36,116 nt of DNA from Anaerolinea sp. (GCA_020725765.1 DYEI01000505.1:1-36116); one strand, 5' to 3'; shown: positions 26,278 through 35,899, counted from the first letter of the stretch. The notes: generated by a model not told the origin, from the sequence alone. Made by a program: numbers and translations.

Positions 26278-28533
26278 TCAGACCCGAGCAGGGGCCAGAG
26301 CCCTTCTTGTGCCTCTGACCATGCCCGCGAGCAACCAGCCGCCGAGGCCCAGCCAGGTGGCCGCGCTGAGGCCGAAGCCGATCCAAAAGGTCGCCGGCGA
26401 GAACCAGAGTTGCACGCGGTGCCTGCCCGCCGGAACGTAGACGGCCCGGAACAGGTAGTCGGCCACAAGGATCCGTGCTGGTTGCCCGTCCACACTGGCC
26501 CGCCAGCCGGGGTAGTATACCTCGCTGAGGAGGAGATAGCCGGGCGCTGGCGTCTCGACCTCGAGGGTCAGCCGGTTGGCACTGTACTCCGTGTAGCGGA
26601 CGCTCCGCGGCTCCGCCCCGGGCTGCCCGGTCGGCTGCGGCTCCTCCTGCAGAACGACGACGCGCGCCGGGTCAAAGCCCGGCGCGTGTATGGCCTCAAA
26701 AGCCTCACGCGCCCCAGAGACCTGCACCGCATCGTAGACGAGTTGCGCCATCGGATACGCGGCTGTGTTCAGGTAGACGTCCACCGCAGAGCCCCCAGTG
26801 TAGGCGGGCACGAGCCGCTCATCCCCCGGCGGACTCCCCTTGTCGGAGAGGACATACCTGACCCCCAGCAGGCTGTAGAGGGTGTCCCCACGCGCTGAGA
26901 TGCTCCAGCGATAGGTCTCGTATGCGGCCAGGCCCAGCGGATTGTGGATGCCCGAGATATCGTACAGGCCGTGCACCGCGGCAGCGTCCGGCTGCCAGAG
27001 ATGGGCGGCGCTCGAGTCGATGCGGTAGGGCCCGGCATCCCGACGCAGCCACTCCACCACTTCGGCGTGGCGGTACCCCTGCCAGGGGTCGCCGGTGTCG
27101 ATCTCGACCGTGGAGCCGCTGGCGATGAGGTCGAAGGCCACGAGCAGGACGGCCGCAGCGCCCAGCCACCGCGCGCGCGGCCAGCGCACAGCCGCCACAA
27201 GCCAGAGGAGGCCCGTGCCACAGCAGGCCGCAGCCAGCCACACTCCGCGCCGGACCGACTCCACCCGCTCCGCTGGCACCGCGATCACCTGCGGGAGCGC
27301 GAGGGTTACGGCCAGCGCCACAGTCAGGAGCACAAGAGCCGCCCCGCGCAGACGCCGACACGCCGCCAGCCGATCCAACCCACAGGAGCCCAGGGCAGCC
27401 AGGCCAAAGCTCGTGAGCACGATAGCGCGAGCAGGCGCGCGGAGGCTACGCAGGAGCGGCAACGCATGGGCCAGGCGGAAGACCGGCGTCCGGTCGCCGA
27501 GCGCCAGAGCAAGCCCGGCCAGCGCCAACATGGCGAAAAAGCCGGCCGGGAAACCCTCAGGCCCGCGCTCGCCCCGGCGACGCGGCAGGAGGGCAGCCAG
27601 CCCCAGAGCGAGAGGCAGGACTCCCAGGTACCCTACCTCTACCCTCTCCCATGATCCCCAGAAGGCGTGAGGGCCGCGCCCATAGAACCGCGGCACGATC
27701 AGGCCCACAAGCCCCCGCCAGGGAAGCGCGTACCGACTCGCCTCCTCGAGAGAGAGCCCTCTGCCGCGCAGGCTGTAGCCCTCGAGCTCGAAGGAAGGGA
27801 GGAGCGCGATGGCCGCACCTCCCAGCCCCGTGAGGACGATGAGCGCGGCGACAAGAACCAGCCGCGGCACCGCGCCCTCACTCCCCCGCAGGGCGCAGCC
27901 GATGCGGTACAGGACCAGAACCGTGAGGCCTATCCCCAGAAAGGCCAGCATCTGCCCATGCCCGGCCAGCGCCGCGATGGCCAACAGCGCGCCCGCACCG
28001 CCGGCATACCCGGCTGAGCGGCGAAGGAGGGCCCGGTCCGCAAGCAAGAGGATCCCCGGCAGATAGGCAATGGTGGCGTTCAGGTTCAGGTTGCCGATGT
28101 GGGTCACAAAGAGGTCGGAGAGCGCGAACGACAGACCGCCCAAGACAGAGGCCGCCGGGCTCAGCCGATGATCTCGCAGGAGCAGGTACATCAGGACTCC
28201 CGCCAGCACCATGTGCAGCACGACCAGCGCCTCCATCGCTTCGTAGCCCGGCTCGCCCCCAATCAGGAAGAGCAGGAGGTTCGGAGGATAGAAGAGGCCG
28301 GACTGGTTGTCGGCGGCGAAGGGCATCCCCCCGTACAGGGTGGGGTTCCACAGCGGCAGGACCCCCTGGCGCAGCGAGCGGGCGGCAAAGCGGTAGGTCG
28401 GCCAGAGGAAGGAGACCAGGTCGCCGCCTCCTCGAGGGATGAGGTATCGCCCCGAGAGGAGGGGCCAGAAGAAAGCCAGAATGAGGAGCACCAGCGCCGA
28501 CAGGGCCAGCGCATCCCGCTGATACCGTCTCAC
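26278..28533 (-). CDS. YfhO-like multi-pass membrane protein
   Basis: PLWNPTLYGGMPFAADNQSGLFYPPNLLLFL, many hydrophobic helices, C-terminal YYPGWRASVDGQPARI. GTG start at 28533 proposed. Confidence 0.82.
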   Translation of the reverse strand: MRRYQRDALALSALVLLILAFFWPLLSGRYLIPRGGGDLVSFLWPTYRFAARSLRQGVLPLWNPTLYGGMPFAADNQSGLFYPPNLLLFLIGGEPGYEAMEALVVLHMVLAGVLMYLLLRDHRLSPAASVLGGLSFALSDLFVTHIGNLNLNATIAYLPGILLLADRALLRRSAGYAGGAGALLAIAALAGHGQMLAFLGIGLTVLVLYRIGCALRGSEGAVPRLVLVAALIVLTGLGGAAIALLPSFELEGYSLRGRGLSLEEASRYALPWRGLVGLIVPRFYGRGPHAFWGSWERVEVGYLGVLPLALGLAALLPRRRGERGPEGFPAGFFAMLALAGLALALGDRTPVFRLAHALPLLRSLRAPARAIVLTSFGLAALGSCGLDRLAACRRLRGAALVLLTVALAVTLALPQVIAVPAERVESVRRGVWLAAACCGTGLLWLVAAVRWPRARWLGAAAVLLVAFDLIASGSTVEIDTGDPWQGYRHAEVVEWLRRDAGPYRIDSSAAHLWQPDAAAVHGLYDISGIHNPLGLAAYETYRWSISARGDTLYSLLGVRYVLSDKGSPPGDERLVPAYTGGSAVDVYLNTAAYPMAQLVYDAVQVSGAREAFEAIHAPGFDPARVVVLQEEPQPTGQPGAEPRSVRYTEYSANRLTLEVETPAPGYLLLSEVYYPGWRASVDGQPARILVADYLFRAVYVPAGRHRVQLWFSPATFWIGFGLSAATWLGLGGWLLAGMVRGTRRALAPARV

Positions 28534-28671
28534 GGCGCCACGGCCCCGTATGTTGACGATGCCCCGGCCGACGCCACCGGAGGCTCGCGCCGCGCCGGGG
28601 CCACCTGTACCGAGCCCGCTCGGGAGCGGGCATTGCGCCGGGCAGAGAGGGGTTTTCTGGTCATGGCGGGC

Positions 28672-28701
28672 ATGATAGCATCGGGGGCAGAGGTCCGTCA
28701 A
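28672..28701 (-). promoter_or_regulatory. candidate promoter TTGACG-N18-TATCAT upstream of the YfhO-like gene
   Basis: Good match to both hexamers on the minus strand with 18-nt spacing. Confidence 0.5.
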
Positions 28702-28863
28702 ATGATGGAGAGAAGGCAAGTGTTCAGATTCGTGCCGTCGTCCCCTCCGCCCCTGAGGTCTTGAAGGCAGGCTCTCGCGCGGCCCCGCTCTCCGGGTGGA
28801 CCGCATGTGGCACACTTGTTGCTACTTCTGCTGGTGACACTACTAGCCGAAAGGAGCGCACTG

Positions 28864-29337
28864 ATGAGCGATTATCAGCCGGGCATCCGCGTTCCGGCAG
28901 GCGAGCCCGAGCCCGGGCGGGCTACCGAGCGCTGGGAAGAGGCTCGCACCACAGTCGCGGAGCGTCTCAGGCGGGCCGAAGAGACCACGCGCGGCGCGCG
29001 GCAGCAGCTGCGCCGCGGCGCCGAGCGCCTCCGCATCCTCACCGCCACCGGCCTGGCACGGGCCGCGGACACCCTGCGCGGCAGCTCGACCGGAACCGAA
29101 TCTACCGCACGGCGCTTCGCCGACAGTCTCGAGCAAGGGGCCGCCTACCTTCGCCGTACCGACCTCGAGGGCATGCAGCGCGACCTCGTCGGCCTCGTCA
29201 GGCAGTACCCCGTGCAGGCGCTCGGTGCAGCCTTTGTGACCGGGCTCTTGCTCGGCCGCAGGTTGCAGCTGGGGGGATTGGCCAGGTCCCGGTCCGGCGG
29301 TCGCTCAACCGGCATCGAGGACCCTCTGGATATGTAG
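28864..29337 (+). CDS. DUF883/ElaB/YqjD-like protein with C-terminal transmembrane segment
   Basis: Helical Arg/Glu-rich body, then VGLVRQYPVQALGAAFVTGLLLGRR; ATG at 28864 preceded by gaaaggagcg. Confidence 0.6.
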   Translation: MSDYQPGIRVPAGEPEPGRATERWEEARTTVAERLRRAEETTRGARQQLRRGAERLRILTATGLARAADTLRGSSTGTESTARRFADSLEQGAAYLRRTDLEGMQRDLVGLVRQYPVQALGAAFVTGLLLGRRLQLGGLARSRSGGRSTGIEDPLDM

Positions 29338-29396
29338 CCGGGCATACACTGGCCAGTCAGCGGGGTCGGCGCAACATCCCAACCTGGGCACGAGGT

Positions 29397-29420
29397 GGCC
29401 GGGGAGCACTGTCCCCGGCC
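29397..29420 (+). terminator. GC-rich hairpin, possible terminator after the DUF883-like gene
   Basis: GGCCGGGGA-GCACTG-TCCCCGGCC (9-bp perfect stem), followed by gctgctcttt; the U-tract is weak. Confidence 0.4.
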
Positions 29421-29521
29421 GCTGCTCTTTGTCGGCGAATGGCACGAAACTTGCTCCGTCGCCAACGGTAGGGCGTCCATAGTGCAGGAAGGCCGGCCGT
29501 TCCGGGTCAGGGGGACTGGCT

Positions 29522-30130
29522 ATGCGCGACTATGAGGTCGAAGAGTACGAGCAGTGGGAGGAAGGTTACCTCGAAGGCGATGACGGGAGCATGGAGGAGA
29601 CCTATCTGTACGACCCCGACGAGGGGTTCACCGACGAGGACCTGCTCTTCGCCGAGAACGCCTTCTCCCCCCACATGATCGGCCGCCCCGCACCGCAGGA
29701 TGGGCTCGAAGAGCCGGACGTGCCTCCAGAAGACGTCGAGAGCGACGAGCCGACCACCGATCCCTATGCAGCCATCGACGAGGGAAGGATTTACTATCCG
29801 CCCGAAGATCCACCAATCCTCCCCTCGGAGCGACTGCGGGATGCCGACATCGCTATCGGCTTTGCCTCCTCAGCCGACGATGCTCCACTCGAGGTCGAGG
29901 ACGTCCCCGAGCGGTTCGACAGCTCTGACTATGACATCGCCGAGCGCGTTGCCGAGGCGCTGCGCCTGCACTCTGCCACCTCCGACCTCGACATCAGAGT
30001 TCAGGTGCAGGATGGCGTCGTCACGCTGCGCGGGCACGTGAACACCCTGCAGGACGTGGCCGCCGTCGAGGACATTGCCTCCGAGGTCGAGGGTGTGGTC
30101 GAGGTGCGGGAGCAACTGACGCTCGACTGA
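29522..30130 (+). CDS. BON-domain protein with long acidic N-terminal region
   Basis: IAERVAEALRLHSATSDLDIRVQVQDGVVTLRGHVNTLQDVAAVEDIASEVEGVVEVREQLTLD is a typical BON domain. Confidence 0.88.
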   Translation: MRDYEVEEYEQWEEGYLEGDDGSMEETYLYDPDEGFTDEDLLFAENAFSPHMIGRPAPQDGLEEPDVPPEDVESDEPTTDPYAAIDEGRIYYPPEDPPILPSERLRDADIAIGFASSADDAPLEVEDVPERFDSSDYDIAERVAEALRLHSATSDLDIRVQVQDGVVTLRGHVNTLQDVAAVEDIASEVEGVVEVREQLTLD

Positions 30131-30163
30131 CGCTGGCGAGCACCCCAATGGGGAGGGTCCGAG

Positions 30164-30607
30164 ATGGCACCACGGGGGACGATCGTGGTCGACGGGTCCA
30201 ACGTGGCGTGCGAGGAGCAGACACACGACGGCAAGCCCCGCATCGAGAACATCGAGTTGGCGCTCGAGACCCTGCGCAAGCAGTACGAGCACGTCATTGT
30301 GATCGTGGACGCCGCGCTGCACCACAATATTGACAGGCCTCGCGAGATGCGCCGGCTGCTGGACGATCAGATCATCCGGCAGGCGCCGGCGGAGACGCCC
30401 GCCGACTATTTCATCTTGGAGATGGCGGATGCTCTGGGCGCCGACGTGCTCTCCAATGACCGGTTCAGGCAGTACCATCGGCGATGGCCATGGATCGAGC
30501 ACCGGCGCATACCCTTCATGATCATCGATGGCCGGCTCATCATCTACCGTCCGGCCCAGGTTGAGAGCCGGCTATCGCAGAAGGAGGGCAGGAAAGCCCA
30601 CTCCTGA
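30164..30607 (+). CDS. NYN/PIN-like ribonuclease (Zc3h12a-like NYN)
   Basis: TIVVDGSNVACE, VIVIVDAALHH, PADYFILEMADALGADVLSNDRFRQYHRRWPWI. Confidence 0.83.
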   Translation: MAPRGTIVVDGSNVACEEQTHDGKPRIENIELALETLRKQYEHVIVIVDAALHHNIDRPREMRRLLDDQIIRQAPAETPADYFILEMADALGADVLSNDRFRQYHRRWPWIEHRRIPFMIIDGRLIIYRPAQVESRLSQKEGRKAHS

Positions 30608-30711
30608 CGAGAGACACGGTCGCTTGCGTGCCGCGCTGAAGGTAGCGGGCTCTGCCCTCTCAATGGCCCGGTGCCCTGCAAAGGGCATGCCGCCGGAAGG
30701 GGGTTGGAAAC

Positions 30712-31113
30712 GTGGCGTGGCACGTCTACGACATCGAGTTCGACGGGTTTGAGCGGCTCACAGGCGGCAACTATCACGTCGCCCGCTTTACTGTTGTCAA
30801 GGATGGCGGGGTGCGCACCTGGCAGGTGCGGGTGAGGGTCAAGCCATCCCTCCGCCAGGCCCTTGGCGACCGGGTGAGCCAGTATGATGACCGCGACCTC
30901 GCCGGAGGTCTGGGGGCTCAGACTATCCTCAAGCTCCTGGAGAGCGGGCTGGAGGTCTTTGAGCAGGATATCATCCTCGACGCCAGCCACTACCCGGGCC
31001 GTCCTGGAGAGCCGGCCGTCTTTCCCGACTACCGGCATCTGACCGTCCGGGTGGAGACGACTCCGGAGGGTGAGGTCGTGCCGCCCCTTGCCGTCTCCAC
31101 TGCCCCGCGGTGA
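30712..31113 (+). CDS. hypothetical protein
   Basis: 133-aa ORF with GTG start, in the plus-strand gene train; MAWHVYDIEFDGFERLTGGNYHVARFTVVKDG. No family recognised. Confidence 0.6.
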   Translation: MAWHVYDIEFDGFERLTGGNYHVARFTVVKDGGVRTWQVRVRVKPSLRQALGDRVSQYDDRDLAGGLGAQTILKLLESGLEVFEQDIILDASHYPGRPGEPAVFPDYRHLTVRVETTPEGEVVPPLAVSTAPR

Positions 31114-31223
31114 CGGCTTGGAGGGTCGGGCATGACCCGGTGCGGGCCAGCGCCGCGGGGGCGTTCCGGATGCCTGCCGCCTGGCCGTTTCCGGGAGCGA
31201 TACCCTTGCGAGAGGAGATTGAT

Positions 31224-32372
31224 TTGCGCGGGTTCAGCATTGGCCGCATAGCGGGTATTCGGATCCGAATCGACTGGAGCTGGCTCATCATCTTCCTGCT
31301 GGTCGCCTGGACGCTGGCGGTGGGCTACTTTCCGGCCCTCTTTCCCACCTTTTCCACGGCCGTGAACTGGGTGCTGGGGATCGTGTCCAGCTTTTTGCTC
31401 TTCGCCTCGGTGCTCGCCCATGAGCTGGCGCACTCCTTCGTCGCCCGGAGCCAGGGCCTGCCGGTGGAGAGCATCACCCTGTTCATTTTTGGTGGCGTGT
31501 CGGAGATCGAGGAGGAACCGCGTACCGCCGGCGACGAGTTCCGCATGGCCTTCGTGGGGCCGCTGACCAGCCTGGGCCTCGCGGGCATCTTCTGGCTGAT
31601 CTTTCTGGCCACCGGCCCCAACGCGAGCCCCCTGGCCGCCGTGGTGCAGTACCTGGCGGTCATCAACCTCGCCCTCGGCCTCTTCAACCTCGTGCCAGGG
31701 TTTCCGCTGGACGGCGGGAGGGTGCTGCGGGCCATCCTGTGGGCAATCACCGACAACCTCCGCCGGGCGACGCGCATCGCCTCCTACGTCGGGCAGGGCT
31801 TTGCCTTCTTCCTGATCTTTGTGGGCGTGGCCCTGATCTTTGGCGGAGCCTTTATCAGCGGCATCTGGCTCGCGTTCATCGGGTGGTTCCTGAACAACGC
31901 GGCCAGTGCGAGCTACCGGGAGCTGGTGGTGCGCCAGTCTCTGGAGGGGGTGCCGGTGCGCCGGCTGATGGCTACCGATGTCGATCGCGTGCCGCCGTCG
32001 CTCACCGTCCAGCAGGTGATCGACCAGTACATCCTCTCGGGCCGCCAACACGCCTACCCCGTTCAGACCGACGGCGAGCTGGTCGGCCTGATCTGCCTGC
32101 ACGACGTGCGCAGCGTGCCCGAGGACGCGCGCACGACGACGACGGTAGCCGAGGCGATGACCCCCTACGACCGTCTGGTCACGAGCACGCCCGATGAGGA
32201 CCTGGCTTCCGCCGTCGACAAGCTGGGGCGCGGCGGCTATGAGCAACTCCCCGTGCTCGACGCGCCCCATCACCTCGCCGGCCTTCTGCGGCGGCGGGAC
32301 GTGATCAACTACCTCCAGGTGCAATCCGATCTTGAGGGGACCGGGAGCCGCGGCGGCGAGGGCGAACAGTAG
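31224..32372 (+). CDS. site-2-protease (M50) membrane metalloprotease with tandem CBS domains
   Basis: LAHELAHSFVARSQG (HExxH), NLVPGFPLDGGRVLRA, CBS repeats MATDVDRVPPSLTVQQ and AMTPYDRLVTSTPDEDL. TTG start after gaggagattga; GTG at 31110 (GTGA overlap) is an alternative. Confidence 0.92.
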   Translation: MRGFSIGRIAGIRIRIDWSWLIIFLLVAWTLAVGYFPALFPTFSTAVNWVLGIVSSFLLFASVLAHELAHSFVARSQGLPVESITLFIFGGVSEIEEEPRTAGDEFRMAFVGPLTSLGLAGIFWLIFLATGPNASPLAAVVQYLAVINLALGLFNLVPGFPLDGGRVLRAILWAITDNLRRATRIASYVGQGFAFFLIFVGVALIFGGAFISGIWLAFIGWFLNNAASASYRELVVRQSLEGVPVRRLMATDVDRVPPSLTVQQVIDQYILSGRQHAYPVQTDGELVGLICLHDVRSVPEDARTTTTVAEAMTPYDRLVTSTPDEDLASAVDKLGRGGYEQLPVLDAPHHLAGLLRRRDVINYLQVQSDLEGTGSRGGEGEQ

Positions 32373-32439
32373 CTGGCGCTCGACTCCGCCCGGCCTGGGT
32401 ACGAGCCAGGATCAGGCAATCTCTTGGATTGGGAGAGCG

Positions 32440-34377
32440 ATGACGCAGAGCGAGCATTCGAGAGGAGTGTGCCACCGCGGCGCGGCGTTCAGGCCAGCGC
32501 CTGAGGGCACCTGGGTAAGCCGCAGAGCCCGGGCTTTGCTGCTCATCGCCTCGGTGCTGCTGGTGCTCGCGGCCGGCAGCTGTGCGGAAGGCACCAGCAT
32601 GGACCCTGAGGCTGTCCGCATCCCCTACTCCGAGTTCCGTGTGCAGCTGGAGGCAGGCAATGTCGCACGGATTGTGGCTCGGGGCAGCGAGATCCGTGGC
32701 GAACTCGAGTCGCCTGCCCAGACGATTGGGGGGACCAATGGGGCACTCGTGGACTATCGCAGGTTCGTCACGCACCGCCCGCCCTTTGAGGACCCGGAGC
32801 TGTATGCCCTGCTCCGTCGCCACAACGTCGAGCTGGACGTGCAGCAGGCAACCGACCTGAGCGGGGCCTGGACCGTGCTGTTGAACCTGCTGCCCATCCT
32901 GCTTCTCCTGGCGATCGGCTTTGCCCTCGCGCGCAGCATGCGAGGCCAGGGGCACACCCTGACCGATTTCGGCCGCAGCGGCGCCAAACTGTACCGCAAA
33001 GAGCCCGCGACCGCGGTGACCTTTGACGACGTCGCCGGAGCAGAGGGCGCCAAGGCGGAGCTGCAGGAGGTGATCGAGTTCCTGCGAAACCCCGCCAAGT
33101 TCCGTCGCCTCGGGGCGACCATGCCCAAGGGCATCCTGCTGGTCGGGGCGCCCGGCACGGGCAAGACGCTTCTCGCCCGCGCCGTCGCCGGCGAGGCAGG
33201 AGTCCCCTTCTACAGCATCACCGGATCCGACTTTATGGAGATGTTCGTGGGCGTCGGCGCGAGCCGCGTGCGCGACCTGTTTGCGGAGGCCAAGCGCACA
33301 CAGCCCAGCATCGTCTTTGTCGACGAGCTGGATAGCATCGGCCGACTGCGCGGGGCCGGCATCGGCGGGGGACACGACGAGCGCGAGCAGACGCTCAACC
33401 AGCTCCTCAGCGAGCTGGATGGCTTTGAGCGAAACGAGGGCGTGATCGTCCTCGCCGCCACCAACCGGCCCGATATCCTCGACCCCGCTCTGCTCCGCCC
33501 CGGACGCTTTGACCGACGGGTGACCGTCGACCTGCCCACGACCAGTCAGCGCGTCGCCATCCTGCGCGTCCATAGCCGCAACAAACCCCTCGCACCGGAC
33601 GTCGACCTCGAAGAGCTCGCGCGCAGCACGCCGGGGTTCTCAGGCGCGGACCTGGAGAACCTGCTCAACGAGGCCGCGCTGAACGCCGCGCGGGAAGGCA
33701 AGTCCGCCATCGACCGCTCCGACGTCGAGGACGCCCGAGACAAGGTCCTCATGGGCCTCAAGCGAGAGGGCATGGCCATCGGCGACGAGGAGAAGCAGCT
33801 CCTCGCCTACCATGAGGGCGGGCATGCGCTGGTCGCCATGCGCCTGCCGAGGGCCGACCCCATCCACAAGGTGACGATCGTACCCCGAGGGCGGGCCATG
33901 GGCATCACCCAGCAGTTGCCCGAGGGCGAGATACACGTCTACCCGCAGGACTATATGGCCGACCGCCTCGCCGTGCTCCTTGCCGGCCGGGCCAGCGAGA
34001 CCCTGGTCTTTGGCACGAGGACTTCAGGGGCGGAGGCGGACCTGCGGGAGGCAACCATGATCGCACACCGCATGGTGTCGAGCTGGGGTATGGGCCTCGA
34101 CCTCGGCCCGGTCAGCTTTGACACGGAGGGCGGGAGCGTGTTCCTGGGCGAGGACCTCGGCCGGCCCCGGCCCTACAGTGAGGAGACGGCCAGCCTCATC
34201 GACCGGGAAGTGCAGCGCCTCCTGAGCGAGAGCCTGGAAAGGGCGCGCACCATCCTCGAGCAGGACCGCCCGGCCCTCGTTGCCATCGCCACTGCCCTCG
34301 CAGAGAAGGAAGAGCTCACCGGTGAGGAGGTCAGGGAGATCGTCGAGCGTGCCAGTCAGCATGTGCCGGCGGGATAG
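32440..34377 (+). CDS. ftsH: FtsH-family membrane AAA+ zinc metalloprotease (divergent paralog)
   Basis: [96 protein letters not shown]. Confidence 0.96.
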   Translation: MTQSEHSRGVCHRGAAFRPAPEGTWVSRRARALLLIASVLLVLAAGSCAEGTSMDPEAVRIPYSEFRVQLEAGNVARIVARGSEIRGELESPAQTIGGTNGALVDYRRFVTHRPPFEDPELYALLRRHNVELDVQQATDLSGAWTVLLNLLPILLLLAIGFALARSMRGQGHTLTDFGRSGAKLYRKEPATAVTFDDVAGAEGAKAELQEVIEFLRNPAKFRRLGATMPKGILLVGAPGTGKTLLARAVAGEAGVPFYSITGSDFMEMFVGVGASRVRDLFAEAKRTQPSIVFVDELDSIGRLRGAGIGGGHDEREQTLNQLLSELDGFERNEGVIVLAATNRPDILDPALLRPGRFDRRVTVDLPTTSQRVAILRVHSRNKPLAPDVDLEELARSTPGFSGADLENLLNEAALNAAREGKSAIDRSDVEDARDKVLMGLKREGMAIGDEEKQLLAYHEGGHALVAMRLPRADPIHKVTIVPRGRAMGITQQLPEGEIHVYPQDYMADRLAVLLAGRASETLVFGTRTSGAEADLREATMIAHRMVSSWGMGLDLGPVSFDTEGGSVFLGEDLGRPRPYSEETASLIDREVQRLLSESLERARTILEQDRPALVAIATALAEKEELTGEEVREIVERASQHVPAG

Positions 34378-34488
34378 CCCCTGGCCACGTCCCGCACCGG
34401 CGCGTGATGCCCGCTACACTGTAGCAGGAATGAGAGATCACGACGTTAGCCCCACAATGCCAGCAACGGAGGAAAGGAGAACACCGCA

Positions 34489-34881
34489 GTGCCAACCGAT
34501 CCCTTTACCGGCCTCGTGCCGCGCAAGATGACGGCCAGTGAGCTGGCCCGCGCCATCCGCCTGGACATCCAGGCGGAGCTGGACGCCACCAACCTGTACC
34601 AGGCGCACATCGACGCGACCGATGACGAGCGCGCTAAGGCCATCCTCGCCCACATTCGCGACGAGGAGAAGGAGCACGCCGCCGAGTTCGTCGAGCTGCT
34701 CAAGCTTCTCGACCCGGACCAGGCCACCTATCTCGATGAGGCGCCCGGGGATGTAGCGCAGATCATCCGGGAGGCCCGCGGCGCGGCCGCCGGGCAGGGC
34801 ACGGGTGGACCCGAGGGGCGCCTCACGGTCGGGAGCTTGCTCGGCCGGCCCCAGGGTGAGATGGAGGAGGGCTATGCCTGA
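34489..34881 (+). CDS. encapsulated ferritin-like protein (EncFtn) with encapsulin cargo-loading peptide
   Basis: DIQAELDATNLYQAHIDATDDERAKAILAHIRDEEKEHAAEFVELL matches the EncFtn helix pair with ExxH; C-terminal LTVGSLLGRPQ matches an encapsulin targeting peptide. Confidence 0.93.
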   Translation: MPTDPFTGLVPRKMTASELARAIRLDIQAELDATNLYQAHIDATDDERAKAILAHIRDEEKEHAAEFVELLKLLDPDQATYLDEAPGDVAQIIREARGAAAGQGTGGPEGRLTVGSLLGRPQGEMEEGYA

Positions 34882-35716
34882 TTACCTGCTTAGGGACCAG
34901 GCGCCCCTCACCGAGCAGGAGTGGGGCCTCCTCGACGACGTCATAGTCCGCGTCGCCAGAAGGCAGCTTGTGGCCCGGCGTTTCCTCTCCATTGCCGGGC
35001 CGGTCGGCGCCGGCGTGCAGAGCTATCCGTCGGACCGCTACGGCGACGGCGCGGCCCAGATCAGCCTCTTCGGAGCAGAGGAAACAGGGAGGGTTCGCGT
35101 CCAGCGCCGGACCTTTGTGCCCCTGCCCATCCTGTGTCAGGATTTCACGATCAACTGGCGAGACCTCGAGAGCGCCCGCCGGTTGGGGGTGCCGCTCGAC
35201 ACGACCGCCTCCGCCATCGCCGCGGCGGCCGTCGCGACGATGGAGGACAGGCTCATCTTCGGTGGCCTTGACGAGATGCAGCAGCAAGGCCTTCTGAACG
35301 CCGAAGGCCGCCAGCAGTTGCCCCTGGGCGACTGGGCCACGACCGGTGGCGGCTTTGCCGCCATCGTGAGCGCGGCGGAGGCCCTCGTTGCCGCCGGGTT
35401 CGGCCAGCCGTTCACAGTGGTGCTCCCGCCCGCGCTCTACGCCAGGCTCAACCGCGTGTACGACAACACCGGCGTGCTCGAGCTCGATCAGGTGCGGCGG
35501 CTGGTTCGTGGGGGCGTGTACGTCACACCGGCACTGCCGCCAGGCGTGGCGGTCGTGCTGGCGCCCGGGCCCGAGAACCTGGACATCCTGATCGCGCTGG
35601 ATCTGACCGTCGCCTTCCTGGAGACGACCTCGATGGAGCATCACTTCCGGGTGTTGGAGGTCCTGAGCCCGCGGGTCAAGCGGCCCGAGGCGGTTGTGAC
35701 TCTGGGGCAGGTATAG
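34874..35716 (+). CDS. family 1 encapsulin nanocompartment shell protein
   Basis: APLTEQEWGLLDDVIVRVARRQLVARRFLSIAGPVGAG and FTINWRDLESARRLGVPLDTTASAIAAAAVATMEDRLIFGG align by eye with T. maritima encapsulin. ATG overlaps the EncFtn stop by 8 nt. Confidence 0.95.
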   Translation: MPDYLLRDQAPLTEQEWGLLDDVIVRVARRQLVARRFLSIAGPVGAGVQSYPSDRYGDGAAQISLFGAEETGRVRVQRRTFVPLPILCQDFTINWRDLESARRLGVPLDTTASAIAAAAVATMEDRLIFGGLDEMQQQGLLNAEGRQQLPLGDWATTGGGFAAIVSAAEALVAAGFGQPFTVVLPPALYARLNRVYDNTGVLELDQVRRLVRGGVYVTPALPPGVAVVLAPGPENLDILIALDLTVAFLETTSMEHHFRVLEVLSPRVKRPEAVVTLGQV

Positions 35717-35825
35717 TGCCAGCACCGGGGCACGAGCCTGTCCTGTCACAGCGAGCGCCCCGGGCTGGACCTCTGTGCGAAGTGGGGAGACTCGCCAGGC
35801 GGCAGCAGTCTGTGAGCAGTCGGCC

Positions 35826-35899
35826 CGACCGCCGAGGCAATCTCACCGGCGCGCAGGTGGGATTGCTTCGCCAGCCCGGCGGGCTGGCTCGCCGTGACA
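35826..35899. repeat. diverged copy of the CATTGCGAG-type repeat
   Basis: gccgaggcaatctcaccggcgcgcaggtgggattgcttcgccagcccggcgggctggctcgccgtgac. Confidence 0.82.

Noticed and set aside
25617-26495. 292-aa minus-strand ORF opposite the flavoprotein
   Set aside because: Antisense of a clear flavoprotein gene; composition is low-complexity Gly/Ala/His with no motif.
31029-32324. 431-aa minus-strand ORF opposite the S2P protease
   Set aside because: Mirror ORF; the plus strand has HExxH, LDGG and CBS motifs.
33800-33830. FtsH HEGGH instead of HEAGH as an inactivating change
   Set aside because: The HExxH zinc/catalytic residues are intact; a Gly at this position is a conservative variation.
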